This document shows, piece by piece, positions 25,901-40,900 of a stretch of 64,000 bases of DNA. The translations under genes were made by a program, and so were the position numbers. Below the pieces are notes generated by a model that saw nothing but the letters and a program-made list of their open reading frames with translations, was not told where the DNA came from and did not search any database. Positions within the stretch are counted from its first letter, which is position 1; every line of letters begins with the position of its first letter. The DNA comes from Syngnathus acus (taxonomy: Eukaryota; Chordata; Actinopteri; Syngnathiformes; Syngnathidae), in the NCBI RefSeq assembly GCF_901709675.1, contig NC_051088.1, positions 6,149,693-6,213,692 on the forward strand, read 5' to 3'.

Positions 25901-28900
25901 GCAGCTTAGTTGAAAAATGAAATGTAACACCAAAGAGGAAGTGAGAGATAGTAAAAAGCTAATCTTCCATTCCAGTGCGAATTTCTCCCACCTGTGGGGT
26001 CATCGTCCGCTCCTTCTGTGGCTTCAGACTCGGCGTCAACCTCCACCTCGCGGGTGATGGTACTGACGATGCGCAGCTCGGGGAACAGCGTCACGCCTTC
26101 TTGGCTCTCAAATTCGGCAGCACTGCGGGCAAAGTGGTCAATGCCACTCAGGCTGATCTTGGGCTCCTCGGGCTGCAGCACCATCACGTAACCTTCGGCA
26201 TCCTGCATGGTCACGCAGGACTCCTCGTTGAAGCATCTTAGAGAGACATGTTTTATTGTTATTTTAATAACCCTGTGAGTGAATTTCAGTAAGAGGCGAG
26301 ACAAAATCATTACTACCTGCAATCACTCGTCAACCACAAGGGAAAATTCTTTATGTTTAGGTTTGTACATTTCAATAGTGTAGACAAATTATTTTTAATC
26401 TCCCCAAAAACTAACAGTAAATAAATATGTCTGAGCTCCTGGTGATACCACCCGAAAGGTTATTGCATTTCTCATCTGGTGTGATTACTACATATATAAA
26501 CAGTGAAAAGTTGGTTTATTGCAAGTAAGAAATCAGCAATGCAAACTGTTGTTCTCTAAGCACAAAACAAGTTGTCAATTCTCTGGGTAGACTTGTCCTC
26601 AGTTTCACCTCAATGAGCCTCCCTCACTGCCTTAAAGATGACAGAGAGGAATCCAACAATAGCGTTTGTAGCTGCTGCTGCTTACTTGACAGCGGTGGAG
26701 ATGCGAAGGTGCCTGATGCCGGGTGTCGGGAACTGACGGGAGTTCAAGTAGGAGACGTGCTGCATGACCTTGTCAAAAGCATCAATATCGTCCCCCTCGA
26801 CAGTCAGAGAGGACTGGTTGGGGTTAAACTCCACCTGGAGGAAAAGTAAACAGGATCATATTTGAGCGACTACAGACATGCCAAGCAGGACATATGCATA
26901 AAATTAGTTCAGATGAGCCAAAATTAGGATCGCTTTGCTTTCCTCACCTTAACCGCGGAAGCGACCTCCTCAGGCAGCTGCACATCTAGGCCCTCCTTGC
27001 AAGTGTACAAACAGTCAATAACCTTCTTGTTCTCCAGCTTGCCCGAGCGAATCATCAGCCCTGCAAGGTTTCCGTGAAAAAACTGGGCCATGCGTGCGTT
27101 TCCGCCTGTGTACGTCACAATATCGATGAAGAGAACAAAACAAAGAGAGAAAGAAGAGTTAAGAGTGATTTTTCACCTTTTCGGACAGGACATTGGTGCA
27201 TGCAGGCTGAAGGCACAAAGGCAGTTCATGCAAGTTAGTGTGCGCACCCATATGAGGCTGGTTCAGATGCCAAAATAATGGGTGGTCTTGTTCATATACG
27301 CATGCAGTGTCCAATCAACGGTACTGCTGCTTTACTGCGTAACGATCAAATTATAAAGACATGAAACAATGCATCCTGTGGTGCTGGTGTATCCATCCTG
27401 ATGAGATGAGGTAGCTATCTCTGTGTATGCGTGTTTCACAGTTATCGGACGTGGATTAACATCCACTTCCGCCGTCAAGGTCATGCTATGAAAGAGCAGG
27501 CTGCACTGAGCATGGATGAGGATGATGTAAAAATGACACTCAAGCAGCAATAAATGATGTCCACATGGCAACATGCTTGAAAACATAATGTGGAAATAAA
27601 TGTGTCTGCAGCTAAGAACGTATGGCAATCATTAAAGTGGCAAGAGGATGCAGTTAGCGTGGTGGGACATGGCGGACACATGGAAGTATCGGAGAAGGGA
27701 AAGATTTTGGGCAACCTGAGGAAGACTCAGAGACTGTCTCAGTGTCATTGTCATATCCCGAGCGTTCTGTAGAGAACAGGGAAAAGAGAATCGGAAGAGA
27801 CAAGCAGGAAGGTTGAGGATTTGCTAGAGGGATTCAGTGAAGGTTGCTACATTGAAGGTTACGCTGTATCATGAGAGAATTGTTGCGGGCATTATTATTT
27901 TGCAAACATTACGATTCAATATGAATTGTGCAGAGTAATATCAGCATTTGCATTGCAAGCATCTGAAGGAAGTTTACACATCCTACCTTGCCAGCAAGCA
28001 CCGACGGTGACCTGAGGCTCAATCCTGGAGGCATGCAGTGGGTAGTCCTCTGTGACCAGGAAGGGTTCGAAAGTAGCCCCATCCACAAACAACATCACCG
28101 TGGGGAACTCCACATTCAGCACATAGTGATGCCACTCTTTGTCACACACCTGTAAGCAACATAGGGCAATTTGGCACCATTAATAGCATTTCGGGGGGGA
28201 AAAAAGCCGAAATTAATCCGGCAGCAGAAGCCCACCTGGTCGAGTTTCCAGTGGAACTCGGCCGGTTTATAGTTCTCCGCCTCCGATGGATCTTGACGGA
28301 GGAGAAGGATCAGCTTGCAGTTGTGCACGTAGAGTGAATAGTGGTGCCTGTTCATGTCTGCAGGGGCGATATGACCAAACATTATAATTGGAATTTGAAA
28401 GAAACTTTTCACTTGATTTATTATGAACTCATTCAATGACATTTGAGAGAAACTGACACATAGCAAAACAACAAAGTTGTGCTCATCAAAGGCAACAATT
28501 GTGTTCACACATCAGCAAATAATCATTCATTTGTCTTCTGAACCAAAAATTGTCTCAATTGTGGTAACAGCTCATGATATGACTCCATATGCTGTGCTGA
28601 ATGGTGTTAGATGCTCACAGGCAGTACAGGTTCTTTTTGTCCAGTGCCCAATTGCACTTAATTAATCCTCCTCATATAAAACTGGGGATGAAAGTTGATG
28701 AAGCATCAACACATTTCTCTGAGACTTTACAGTCAATAATACTCAGTGGGAGCTTCAAATTTACAACTCAAGACTAAAATGGAGCGGTGAGCGAGAACTT
28801 GGCAGGGGTGGGAAAGAAAAGACAAAAGCCAGCCAGCCGAATGCAAAAACATGGATTAGGATACAAGGAACTGTGAAAACAGATATTGCCTCTCCTCATT

Positions 28901-31900
28901 TGGTGTCTAGATTAGTTTATTTACTCAGCTGCAAACATGGAAGAAGTTTTATTTGCACAACCGTTAACATTTATATTAAGAAACTCTTTCCAAACTGCAA
29001 TCAAAGCTGTATAGGCCTTTACCTGTCTTGTCAGAGTTGCAGAGGATGGTCTCCTTCTCATGGGCCCCGGGGCCATGTCTCATCCACACAGATATGGTGA
29101 AGGGTTCCTTCAGGCTGGTGCTCACCAAGCCGTCAGGAACCTTGATGGCCTGGGTGCCATTGAACTCAAACACCTGGTCGCTGTCGTGCCCATTATCGGT
29201 GGGTAGTCCAACCGTCCAGTTGGTGGAGCTGCTGGGTGCTGGCAGCAGCTCCGTAGCACCGGAGCTGGCTCCTACATTTTTTTTTTTTCTTCAATTAGTC
29301 ACCAGAATCATTGACAATGGACTCCCGCTACTGAGAAAATAAGTTCCTTACCGCACAGCTTGTGCAGGGACTTCTCAGAGTAGGTGTCACGGTCACATCC
29401 CTTTCCAATATGGTTGGTTTCTAGTTCAACGGTAGCTCTGATGGAGGTAATTGGCTCATCGCAGGTCTCCAGGTGCATGCTGGGGAAAAGAGCCAAGCTG
29501 CCTGTGCCAGGCTCATATTCAATCCTCTTATTGAAGCCTGAGGGCAAGAAGTCAGGGGAGTGTGACAAAAGTGTCCTTCAACAGAGCGATGATAAGGCGC
29601 CGCAGTCGATACTGGGCTTGTCGAAACAAATTATGCTAAAAGATATGGTGGACTTCTGATATGGACCTTTCCAGATTAAAGCCATCTCACAACAGCTGTT
29701 GAGACTCTTTTCTTGTGCACATAAACAGTGAAGGTTAGCAAGTAGATGAGCGTGATGATACCTTGCCAGCTGGGTTTGCAAGTTGGCTTGACGCTGATCT
29801 TGACCAGGACGTCCTCAGAGGCACGGTTCTTTCCACAGTCATAAGCGGTCACAGTCAGCTTATACATGTGCTCTCGGTCGTAGTTTAGTTTCTCTGTGTT
29901 TTTAATGAAGCCTGATTGAAATAAGGAAGAGTGTGAGTTACCATTTATTAAATATCAAAGCTGTGATGGGATAAAAGGACTCCAACTACTGAGTCATTAC
30001 GGAAACCTGTATGCTGATAGCAGAAGTTACGGTATTATTAAAACCAATTTGAATGAAAATGTTTTCATAGTGAGTTGCAGCAGTTGGTAGCTAAAATTCT
30101 AAATCAAAACTAAATACATATTGAATGACATTGCCCAAACTGTGGTCCAGCCTGAATAGGAGAGCAATATTTCCTCGCTTTTGTCTAACAAAGAATCAAG
30201 ATGCGATGCATTCTAAATGACCTGTCCAGCGGGCCCATTGATTGCAAAAATCAATGTTCCGAGCAGGATGCAAATTCAGCTCCTTTCCCACCAGGGCTGT
30301 GAGGTTCATTGGCGGGAGTCCTTACCATCTTTGTCAACGGTGAAGGGCACATCCGGGGTGACAATTTCATAGTTGCAGATCTGACTGAACTGGAAAGAGC
30401 AGTCTGCGTCCACAGCCTCCACCTTCAGAATGCTGTCGTATTTTTTCCCCTCAATGACGGTGGCTTTGTAAGACTTCTCTTTGAACACCGGCGAGTACTC
30501 GTTGAGGTCGTTCACCTGTATGTGGACAGTGGCCCTGACAAAGACAAACTCCAGTTAATACGCAACAGCTGCAAAACTGGTGTTGCATTGCTGACAGGTT
30601 TGTTTTAGGATACAGAGGACTGAATGAGAGGTGAAGCAAAGAGGCAACGTAGAAGTGTTCCGTTTGAATACTACGGTCTTAGTGGACGTTGGAAACTACT
30701 CATACTGACTTGTGTGATTTCTTCATGTTGGCACCGTCAGGTCCCTCGCCGCAGTCGTATGCTTGAATGGTGAAGGTGTGTTCCTTCTGCAGCTCGCAGT
30801 CTAACTTGTCCTTTGCCCGGATGATCCCCTCGCCACTAGACTTGTCCAAGACCACAGCTTCGAAAGGGACATTCTGCCCGTGGATCCTGAAGCCGCAAAT
30901 CTCACCTGAACAAAAATAGAGATGGCTTTAAAATGGCGGGGAATCGCTTTTGTTTCAAAACTAGGTCTTCACAGCAAAACCCATAAATGAAGGCAAAAAA
31001 ATGATCAGCCACAGGTTTTAGGAGCCAGGGAGTTGAAGTTTAGGGTGGGTGGTGTCTGTGGAGGAAGCCCATAAGCACTTTTATAGTTGGGTGAGCACTT
31101 TATGGGGGAGTCGGGAGCGGGTGTGGGACATTCAATAATATACAGAAGTCTTTCCCAAGCCATTTAAATAATTGTCAGCATTCAGTCATGCAGGCAAAAA
31201 CCAAAAGATGTGGACAGGCATTTCACAGAAGTATAAGAGACATTCGAGATGTATTGATATTAGATAGCAGTGTCAGTGGTGACCAATTTCTCAGTGTAAT
31301 GAATCGAGGTACAAACTGGCTGTGAGGAAAATGTGCATAACACAAGTCAAAAGAAAAACAAAACGGGGAGGGGGGTCTTCACTGTGTTGAAATACAAAGA
31401 TACTGTAAATTCAGTCATCAATCCATGAAGAAATAATTGTCACCACACTGCTCTGTGCCTTTTTATACATTAAACCACAGCTACTGTGTAATTAAGTCAC
31501 AACAAAATAAAGGGACTTAATCTGCATAAAAGAAAATGTACTGGATGAGAACTGGGATTAGAAACATCAGTTTGCCTGACATCCATATCAAATGACAACT
31601 GCAGCCATGCTAATGGTATATATTAGTGCTGGGGGATAAAAAAAAAAAAGAAATCCACTCGGGCAAAAATGCAACAACAGCAGAGAGTTTGCATAGGTTA
31701 ACAATCTCAGCAGCTTTCAATTGAAGAGTTTACAATTCGAAAAATGTCATCATAAGATTTATTCCGAATTTTAGACTAAAGAAATCCAATTGGGTGAAGA
31801 ACTGCTGTTTTGAAGCAGCCTTTTTTTTTTTCCTGTGATAGCTGAAAAACTGTTAGGGTCTGCAAACTGCGATGGATGCCACATGCACAGATATTTCTAA

Positions 31901-34900
31901 TTTAGTAAAGCCCCACATCATAGTGATCATCCAGCTATCAAAGCTCCAAACTATTCTAAGGTGTGTGTGTGTGGGGGGAGAGGGGGCAAAAAAGAACATA
32001 AAAGTTGAGAAAACCAAATGGGTGAAATCACGGAGCATGGCGGGCATTTCTGTGTGAATGTGCAGATGTTAGTGGGTTAATAGTAACGATAAGCACAAAG
32101 CAGAAGAAAGAGCCCAAGATCACCTTCTTCAGTGAGGGTCACCTCAAAACTCTCTACAGGGAGGGAAGAGAAGATAAACCGGGGTCAGTTAAAGAAGAGT
32201 TAGAAGCTCAGAGAAAACAGAAGACAGGAGGGAACTTACTGCATGTTGATTTCATGTTTAAAAGCTGACCGTATGCAGTATGGATAATTTATACTGTATA
32301 CTGTATGGATAATAATTTATGGATAATTTAGAAAGAAAGGCTTCTAAACATTTCAGACCCAAAGAAGAAAGTCAGAGATGAGTTGGACAGAAAACCTTAC
32401 TTGTAGATTGTGTATTATTTTATTAATTCCGTAATTTAATGAATGACTACTGCATCTCAAAATGGCACCACCAAAAGAAAGACAATACATTAGTTCCATG
32501 TCCAAAGTGTCAATTTTGACAATAAAAACATGAAAAAAGGACAGCCATGGTTTTATGATCTATCCGGGACTCTGTTGGCCTTGTCCTTTTTGTTGTGCTT
32601 AAGTAAAACAATCCAGAGGAGGCGTCACATTAGCGGCTGACCAGGAGCAGTCATGCAGTGCGAGTTGTGGGCCTCAGTGTGCACCACAGCTCTAATGACC
32701 AGCACACAAAGACTTCATAAATTCCTCAGCACACAGCCTGGATCAACAGCCATCACAAAAGACTGCTAACGGCTCCAGTATGCAAAATGTCACGCTGTAC
32801 AGAGAATTCACCTGCTAACGGAAGTGTAGGAACCGTTTTTCTCATTTCCAATGGTTGCGCTAAAAGCGTGTAAAAAAACGTGTTCTGGCTCTTAAACACA
32901 GAACTCAGTTCCAAGCCTGCATAAAAGCTTGGCTTTAATCTATTCAAGTCCAATTAGCCTCAAATCAAGTCACCACGCAGATATGGACAAACGCAATGAA
33001 CGGCAGATTCGTTTCAAGGCGAGCGCTTAGTGAGAAGAGATGTCCCAGTCATCCCTGCCGCCACGTGAAGCTGGGATGCCGGCTTTGTCCACGGGGAGAT
33101 ACTTCACATGGACATGCCGACTATTCACATCAGATAGGGAGGCCCAGCTGGGAGGAGTGAAAGCATCAAATTCTATGTGGATATACAACTGATATAAGAA
33201 GTCAACACACAAATCTTGGTGATACATCCCCCCCCCCCCCCCCCCCTGCAAGTCCAATATAAAATATTTCAGAGCTTTTCCACGAGTTAAAAAAACAACA
33301 ACAACAGTACAACATAATTGAAAAACAAAGGTATTACTTTATATTTTTGGTTAGAGAAATCAAAAGGAAAAAATAGGTTGGTAGGAACTAGGTAGGTAAG
33401 TAAGTAGATAGGTTTGGCTCAGTTTTTAGTTAATTAGTTAGTTTTGAGTTTAGTTACGAACATTGCACCTTGCGTTTAGTGCCTAATGCAAAGGACGTCC
33501 ACGTTTACTCGCATTATGATCCTTTTGTTTTGTGTCGCCTACTTGTATGTCTCGTCACCGTGGGATGGAGGAAACGGAATTTCGGTTTCTTTGTGTGTCT
33601 TGACATATGAAGGGATTGACAATAAAGCTGACTTTGACTTTGACTTTTCTGCTTCATGATGAACCACAAAAGTTAAGGATATTACAAACGATATTACTCT
33701 ATCGCCTAAATGCTTTGCTAGTTAAAATACACGGTAACTGGTACTTGGTGCAACACAAGACAGACGATCAACCAGCATGTCTACAAAAAAAGGAAATAAG
33801 AGTTGCTTGCGGGCAGTGCCGGAGGACTGCTGCTTCACCATGACGACGCACCAGCTCAAAATCGGTTCCTCTGTCAAGGTTATAATAAGTATTTTTTTTT
33901 TCCATGACAAGAGTTCATCAAGACAAGTGGGTACCAAAATGTGAGCTTTGCTGCAGGAAAGCTCTCCGGTTGGAAACATTGCAATTCAACGGACTTTGTA
34001 AAGAAGTCACATTAGGAGGTTGCGACAGGCACGTGGATGGAAGCGGCTGGCTTGCAAAACCACACAAGGTAATCTGAGATAAAAATGGGTCGGATCAAGT
34101 GGTGCGAGAGCGCTGAGTTAGAAGGGAGTAGCGGACAAAAGAGCCCGACACTCTCATGCGATGTGAAACGGTGGGAAATCATTTCCAGGGCTGTGGTGCT
34201 TTGAACCCCCAGCCAGAGTCAACCCCAATGTGATTAACTCCCCCAAAATACTCTTTCATTAAACATCAAAGGGTATTTTGATTTGAATATCAAATAGGTT
34301 TGGATTGGAGGATATGAGCGCCAGCCATCTATCTAACTGCCATGGCGATCACACAATTTCCAAGCAGATGAAAAAGACCATGGCCTTTCCAAATTGATTT
34401 TGGTATGTATTCAACGGAACCATCCCTTATTATTATTGATTGTGCATCCAGTTTAAAAAAGAAGCATTATCGTTAGGCCCTATTTCCTCACCTGCATAGC
34501 GTAGAGGCGCATCCTTGTCCAGTGCAATTAAAGGCGGGTCCAGCAGCACTTTGTCATCGTTCTCTGTCACGATACCGTGGTAAGTGGTCTCGATCCATGG
34601 CTTGTGCTTATTGACTGTGATGAAAAAAAACAAAAGCATAGCATTAGACGTCTTTGGTGAAAACCTCCATTTAAATTTCAGGCTTTTCTTTAAAACCTTT
34701 TGTGTTTTCCCAACAATTCCTTTTGACTTTCAGTACCTCCAAACATAAAATGTAAAATTAACCCTAGAAATCCATTCCCTATGACCCATCACATTTCAGT
34801 CTTGACAGGAATGATGGCCGATCTTTGTTCCGGTCGGTGTGTGAAACAATGGTCGGACCATTTCCAGTAAGCGGCGTGCATGAATCTGGCTGACTGTTGT

Positions 34901-37900
34901 AACTGGCGGCTGCAGAAAAAGCTGCAGTGAGTGGCACATTTGGGTTGGCTAACAGAACATGGACGGAAGGCAGCTCTCACATAATGTGGAGAGACGCGAG
35001 ATGATGCCGGCCGGCGCAATGCAACTGATCTACCAATTTGACGCTAACCCAGTCTGGCAGCACATAAGGATAGATTCTCAGGGAGAGGGAATATTATTAT
35101 TTTCTGGTTCCACATGAATGTCGAAGTATTTATTAGTCCTCTTCGATTGAGATATACTATTTTGGTGCGAAAGACTGCAAGCATTATATAATCTCTTTTT
35201 GCATGCAAGACCTATTTATAAAGCAGCTTTACAAACTCTCGTCCTGCGTTAAGTGACTGTCCATTTTGTTTCCTGATTCAAGAGCGCCGGTTAACACTGT
35301 AGGCTCATTCTCAGTATATTGTAAGCCACCTAATTGAAAAGAGGATAACTCCAACAACAATGACAAGCAATGGCAGCATTATACGGAAGCGGCCCACATG
35401 TAATGTGGAAAACTGTTTCGATTATGTAATAATCCATCTGGTTGAATATTATCAATATACATTACATAAAAGAAATAATTGGCGGTGTTCAAATTTTAGC
35501 TGTGTTCAACATTGGGAAAGGTTTCTCTTCTGAAGTAAACAATGCTCTGTTAGTTAGTATGATGCACAAACTGCAATTTGCTGTGATCTAAAAATGAGAA
35601 CACTAATTTTCATACCTATTTTGGCTGACAGCATTATCTCATTTTTTCATCCAGAACTATTTCATGCAGGAGAAAGCATCATGTCATTTATAAAAGGTAT
35701 TCAACAACACAAAAGTTCCCATAAACACATAAATACTGAAATGACCCAAAGATGGTCAACAACAGAATTATGACAACATTAAATGTCAAAAGAATTCCAA
35801 ATTGGATTTCCACGAAATGGTAATTGGTTGCAAGAACAAGATACTGCCTGCATTATTAGATGATTTCTGGTCATATCCCAATGAAAATGGAATTCCGTGC
35901 CACCTGTACAGGGCTGGAATGATGCCGGCAACACTACTAATGTAAATCATCCCCTGAAATGGCAAGGGAATATTATATACAGCGCTAATCTTAAATAAAA
36001 GGAAAATATGGACTGGAAATTATCACACCCTCTGAACTTGTGAATGTTGAACCAAGTAAACATTGCCTTGCACGTACAGCAATGGGCAGGAGTAATCGGT
36101 TGTGTTAACCAGTTATTTGAGATTGATTAACCCCCAAAATTTGATTAAACCAGAGCATAATGTGACTTGAAGGGAATTGGATGTCTTGAGACGGATTGTG
36201 GGGCCAGACTGCAACATTAATCCGCTTTAGCCTGGATAGAGTCAGAGTTACAATTAGCTTGGTGACATTTGGGCTTCACATTGTCCATCGTCAATAATGT
36301 TGCAAGTGTAACTCACCCCAACACTGAATTGTACAAGACACAGTAGATATTTAAAAAAAAAAACAACAACAAAACTTAACCAGTTCAAAATGATTGCTTC
36401 TTCGTTTTGTTCTGAATTAAACAAAGATATCTTTATCCAACAAGACACTGTTAAATTAGCTAAAAAATAATAATGATGGTGACGATAAATACAACAATGT
36501 ACTTTTAACTTGACCTGGAGCGCCACCCCAACAGCTGCCATTGCAACAAAGTACCGAGCATTACTTAGGAGGTCAAAAAGCAGTCAGTCAATCACACATG
36601 TGCTCTGGAGTCAAGGCAAGCCTTTTTCCGGATTACATTAATTCCTCACAAGGACAAGAGCGACACGAAGCACAGCCAGGCAAGATAACTAAAGAAAAAA
36701 TGGAGCGAAACATTTTCACACAGGAAAGAATGAAACAAGCAACAAAATCATATTCAACTGACACACAAAGGTGATCGGGAATGAAAGGCGCGCTCCAAGT
36801 GGCCACCTCACAGTGGCCACCTCACAGTGGCCTCAAACATCTTGGAGACGTTCTTGCAGTTCCGTATAAATTTACTTTTCGCGCATCAATATTCTGCATG
36901 GACTGCAGCGAGTCAATTTATGCTTCTACCGTATTGACCGCATGCCTCTCCTGCACTGAAATTTAAGGGAATGACAGAAGCTGATGCCAGGAAGCAAGTC
37001 AGCTGTTCTCTCCCACAACAGCGCAAGCACCCGTTTCAAAACTACCCAAAGAAAGAAAACTCCAGTTTTCAGTTAGAGTGCACTTTTTGTTAGACTTGAC
37101 AATGACGTGATTGGTACAAATGAAGACTTTATACGAAGGAAGGCTTTTCGTTCTGTCTGAAATAAAGAACAGATGTCTATTACCATGAGCAAATGAACCG
37201 GCGTTTAATCCGATAATGAGATGTGTCCGTTTATTCACTGACAAGGTCAATCAGTCAAAGCAATGGAAGAAGCCACTGTCACTTTTGACCAAAGAACAAC
37301 ATTTAGATAGTACACACTAACTCACTCCCTGGTTAATCGGGGATTTTGGACAATGCACATCGGGTGCAACATGCGAGACCAAGTGGATTCCGGACAAGGG
37401 CGGACAATGACCATGCAGACTTTGCTGTGTCACTGCGGTGTCACTGCAGAGCTGCTGTCCTCCACATGCTCTGCTGAGGGCATTGCTCACATGCTCTTTC
37501 TCGTGCTCTTAAACACACAGCAGTGACAAGGCATATCTAGAAAAATATGATGTGGATTGTAGCACATACATATATGTATGTCAAAAATTAAACAATATCC
37601 ATAAAGTTGTCAAAAATAAACAGTGCAGAATATCATTTTTTTATGGTGAAGCTTTACGACAGCTTGTCAACTGTCAGCCAGCAGGAGGGAGGACAGAGAA
37701 AAAGTGAATATTTTTCTCAGTATTATACATTCATTTATTCTTTGAACAGCTCTCGAGGGTGTAAATTGTCAAAAATATTAATTGTACATTTGATTTTGCA
37801 GTTTGCATGGACATAGATTGACTGCTTGCAGGTGGTGTAATTTGCCGGACAATTATGTTTGTGTTCAACCCTGAGAAACTAAAACTCTGAAAGTGTCAAA

Positions 37901-40900
37901 CATATTCTATTCTATAGTCACCTGGGTTTTATTACAACAGTTGGACACGAGAATTGTATATTTATATTTTCACTTATTAAAAAATACAAACAAATCAGAG
38001 GGCCTGGAAATGATGTTCCACCTGTAACGTGGTATTTCCCACTGAGCTACAGTTCACTGCAACGTCTGTGCTAATCAACCACAAAAACTGTTTGTGTGAC
38101 TGTTTGTGTACCGTATTTTCCGCCCTAAAAGGCGCACCGGGTTATAAGGCGCACCTTCAATGAACGGCCCATTTTAAAACTTTGTCCATATATAAGGCGC
38201 ACCGGCTTATAAGGCGCATAAAATAGAAGCTATACTGCATCAAACTGAGGTTGACTAGGGTTGCGGTATGCATCCACTAGCCAATAACCAACGAGCCCTC
38301 TATAAACAATCGCGTTTCTCAAACGATCTCCTATAAAATGATCAGAACTGACTAAAGTTCGATCTAACGCATTGGTACTACTTACCTATGTTTCCCTTCC
38401 ATATCGATCCGTAGATTTACTCGAAACATTAACAGAGCAGCCTATTTTGACATGAAATAGCCTGGTACGTATAGCAGCTATCGCAATAGCATTAGCCATC
38501 CGCAAAGTCTCACGAGCCTCAGCGAAGTGTAAACAATCGCGTTTCTCAAACGATCTCCTATAAAATGATCGGAACTGACTAAAGTTCGATCCAACGCATT
38601 GGTACTACTTACCTATGTTTCCCTTCCATATCGATCCGTAGATTTACTCGAAACATTAACAGAGCAGCCTATTTTGACATGAAATAGCCTGGTACGTATA
38701 GCAGCTATCGCAATAGCATTAGCCATCCGCAAAGTCTCACGAGCCTCACCTCGCAATCTCCCATGAGCCTCAGCAAAGTGTAAACAATCGCGTTTCTCAA
38801 ACGATCTCCTATAAAATGATCGGAACTGACTAAAGTTCGATCTAACGCATTGGTACTACTTACCTATGTTTCCCTTCCATATCGATCCGTAGATTTACTC
38901 GAAACATTAACAGAGCAGCCTATTTTGACATGAAATAGCCTGGTACGTATAGCAGCTATCGCAATAGCATTAGCCATCCGCAAAGTCTCACGAGCCTCAC
39001 CTCGCAATCTCCCATGAGCCTCAGCAAAGTGTAAACAATCGCGTTTCTCAAACGATCTCCTATAAAATGATCGGAACTGACTAAAGTTCGATCCAACGCA
39101 TTTGTACTACTTACCTATGTTTCCCTTCCATATCGATCCGTAGATTTACTCGAAACATTAACAGAGCAGCCTATTTTGACATGAAATAGCCTGGTACGTA
39201 TAGCAGCTATCGCAATAGCATTAGCCATCCGCAAAGTCTCACGAGCCTCACCTCGCAATCTCCCATGAGCCTCAGCAAAGTGTAAACAATCGCGTTTCTC
39301 AAACGATCTCCTATAAAATGATCGGAACTGACTAAAGTTCGATCCAACGCATTTGTACTACTTACCTATGTTTCCCTTCCATATCGATCCGTAGATTTAC
39401 TCGAAACATTAACAGAGCAGCCTATTTTGACATGAAATAGCCTGGTACGTATAGCAGCTATCGCAATAGCATTAGCCATCCGCAAAGTCTCACGAGCCTC
39501 ACCTCGCAATCTCCCATGAGCCTCAGCAAAGTGTAAACAATCGCGTTTCTCAAACGATCTCCTATAAAATGATCGGAACTGACTAAAGTTCGATCTAACG
39601 CATTGGTACTACTTACCTATGTTTCCCTTCCATATCGATCCGTAGATTTACTCGAAACATTAACAGAGCAGCCTATTTTGACAGGAAATAGCCTCGCGGG
39701 TACAACAGCTATTCGGTGACGCCCCCTGACTACAGTTGCCGTAATGCTGGGAAGCGATGCGACCTTGTAATTTATTAGTCGTACTAAAACGTACTGAAAC
39801 ATTTTGGCAGAGCACTGTGTACAACCAGTATGGATCAACAAATTCATCAGTTGATCCATATATAAGGCGCACTGGCCTATAAGGCGCACTGTCGGCTTTT
39901 GAGAAAATTTTAGGTTTTTAGGTGCGCCTTTTAGGGCGGAAAATACGGTAATTTAATAAGGTACTGTAAGTGGGACAAAACATATAAAAAAAAAAAAACA
40001 CCTACAAAGGCCAACTACAACTACAAACTGTTGGTGAATACACATCATCACAAAGTGTGACATCATTGACGACACTCCCTTAGACTCACTGGGAAACTTA
40101 GAAGCCCAATTACCATGTCTCTTTATGATTGTTCAGTCCTTTACTAAGGGGTCCCAATTGAAAGAGTTTGACCCAATAACCATGATGAAATACTTCCTGA
40201 AAGACCGTCAGAGCCACAACAGGCCTGAGAGTCAAAAGGACACACACATGTCCATCATTCTCTTTCAAACACCAAAAGCGTCCTCCGCGTGTCCTGTGTG
40301 TACAACATTCACTAATGCCACAGACAGACCAAACCAAATATATCATCGCTCGACAGTTCTCATGCTCCCTGCAACCCAGAGCTAGCTAGCCAAAGAAATA
40401 TTCAAGCAGCTGTCCACATTACAGCATCATGACTGCAGCAGATGATCGGGCAGTCATTATCAGATAACGCCTGGCACCCTCTGAGAGGATGTTGTGTAAT
40501 GATGATTTAGGCAAGAGTCATGTTAAAAGCTATGCTTGATTAATGACGCTCAACCACCCCTACCGCCGCTGTAAAGACCCTGTGTCATTGAGAAATGCTT
40601 AAAGTTGCTTGTTTTAAAGTTATTGCCCGCTATTAGAACAGGGACGGGCAATTGGCAGCCTGCACGCTGCAACCACAGTCAAGGGTGGCCCTCGAAACAT
40701 TTTGGAAGATTAAAATTTCAAAGACGTAATACCAGTGTTACCAAAGGCAGTTTTGTGCTCTCTTTGAATGGGCATTTTTATGCAAGAGAGCACTTTGCAG
40801 GCTGGGGGGGTATTGATCGCATTCTGTAAATTGGTTCAATAAAAAACAGAGACATATATAAAGGGAAAGCCAACCCTAAAATTGTCTAAATATTATTAAT

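Noticed and set aside
38307-39695. Regular repeats considered as a CRISPR array
   Set aside because: Units are 251 bp, contiguous and without unique spacers, inside a transposon in a vertebrate intron.
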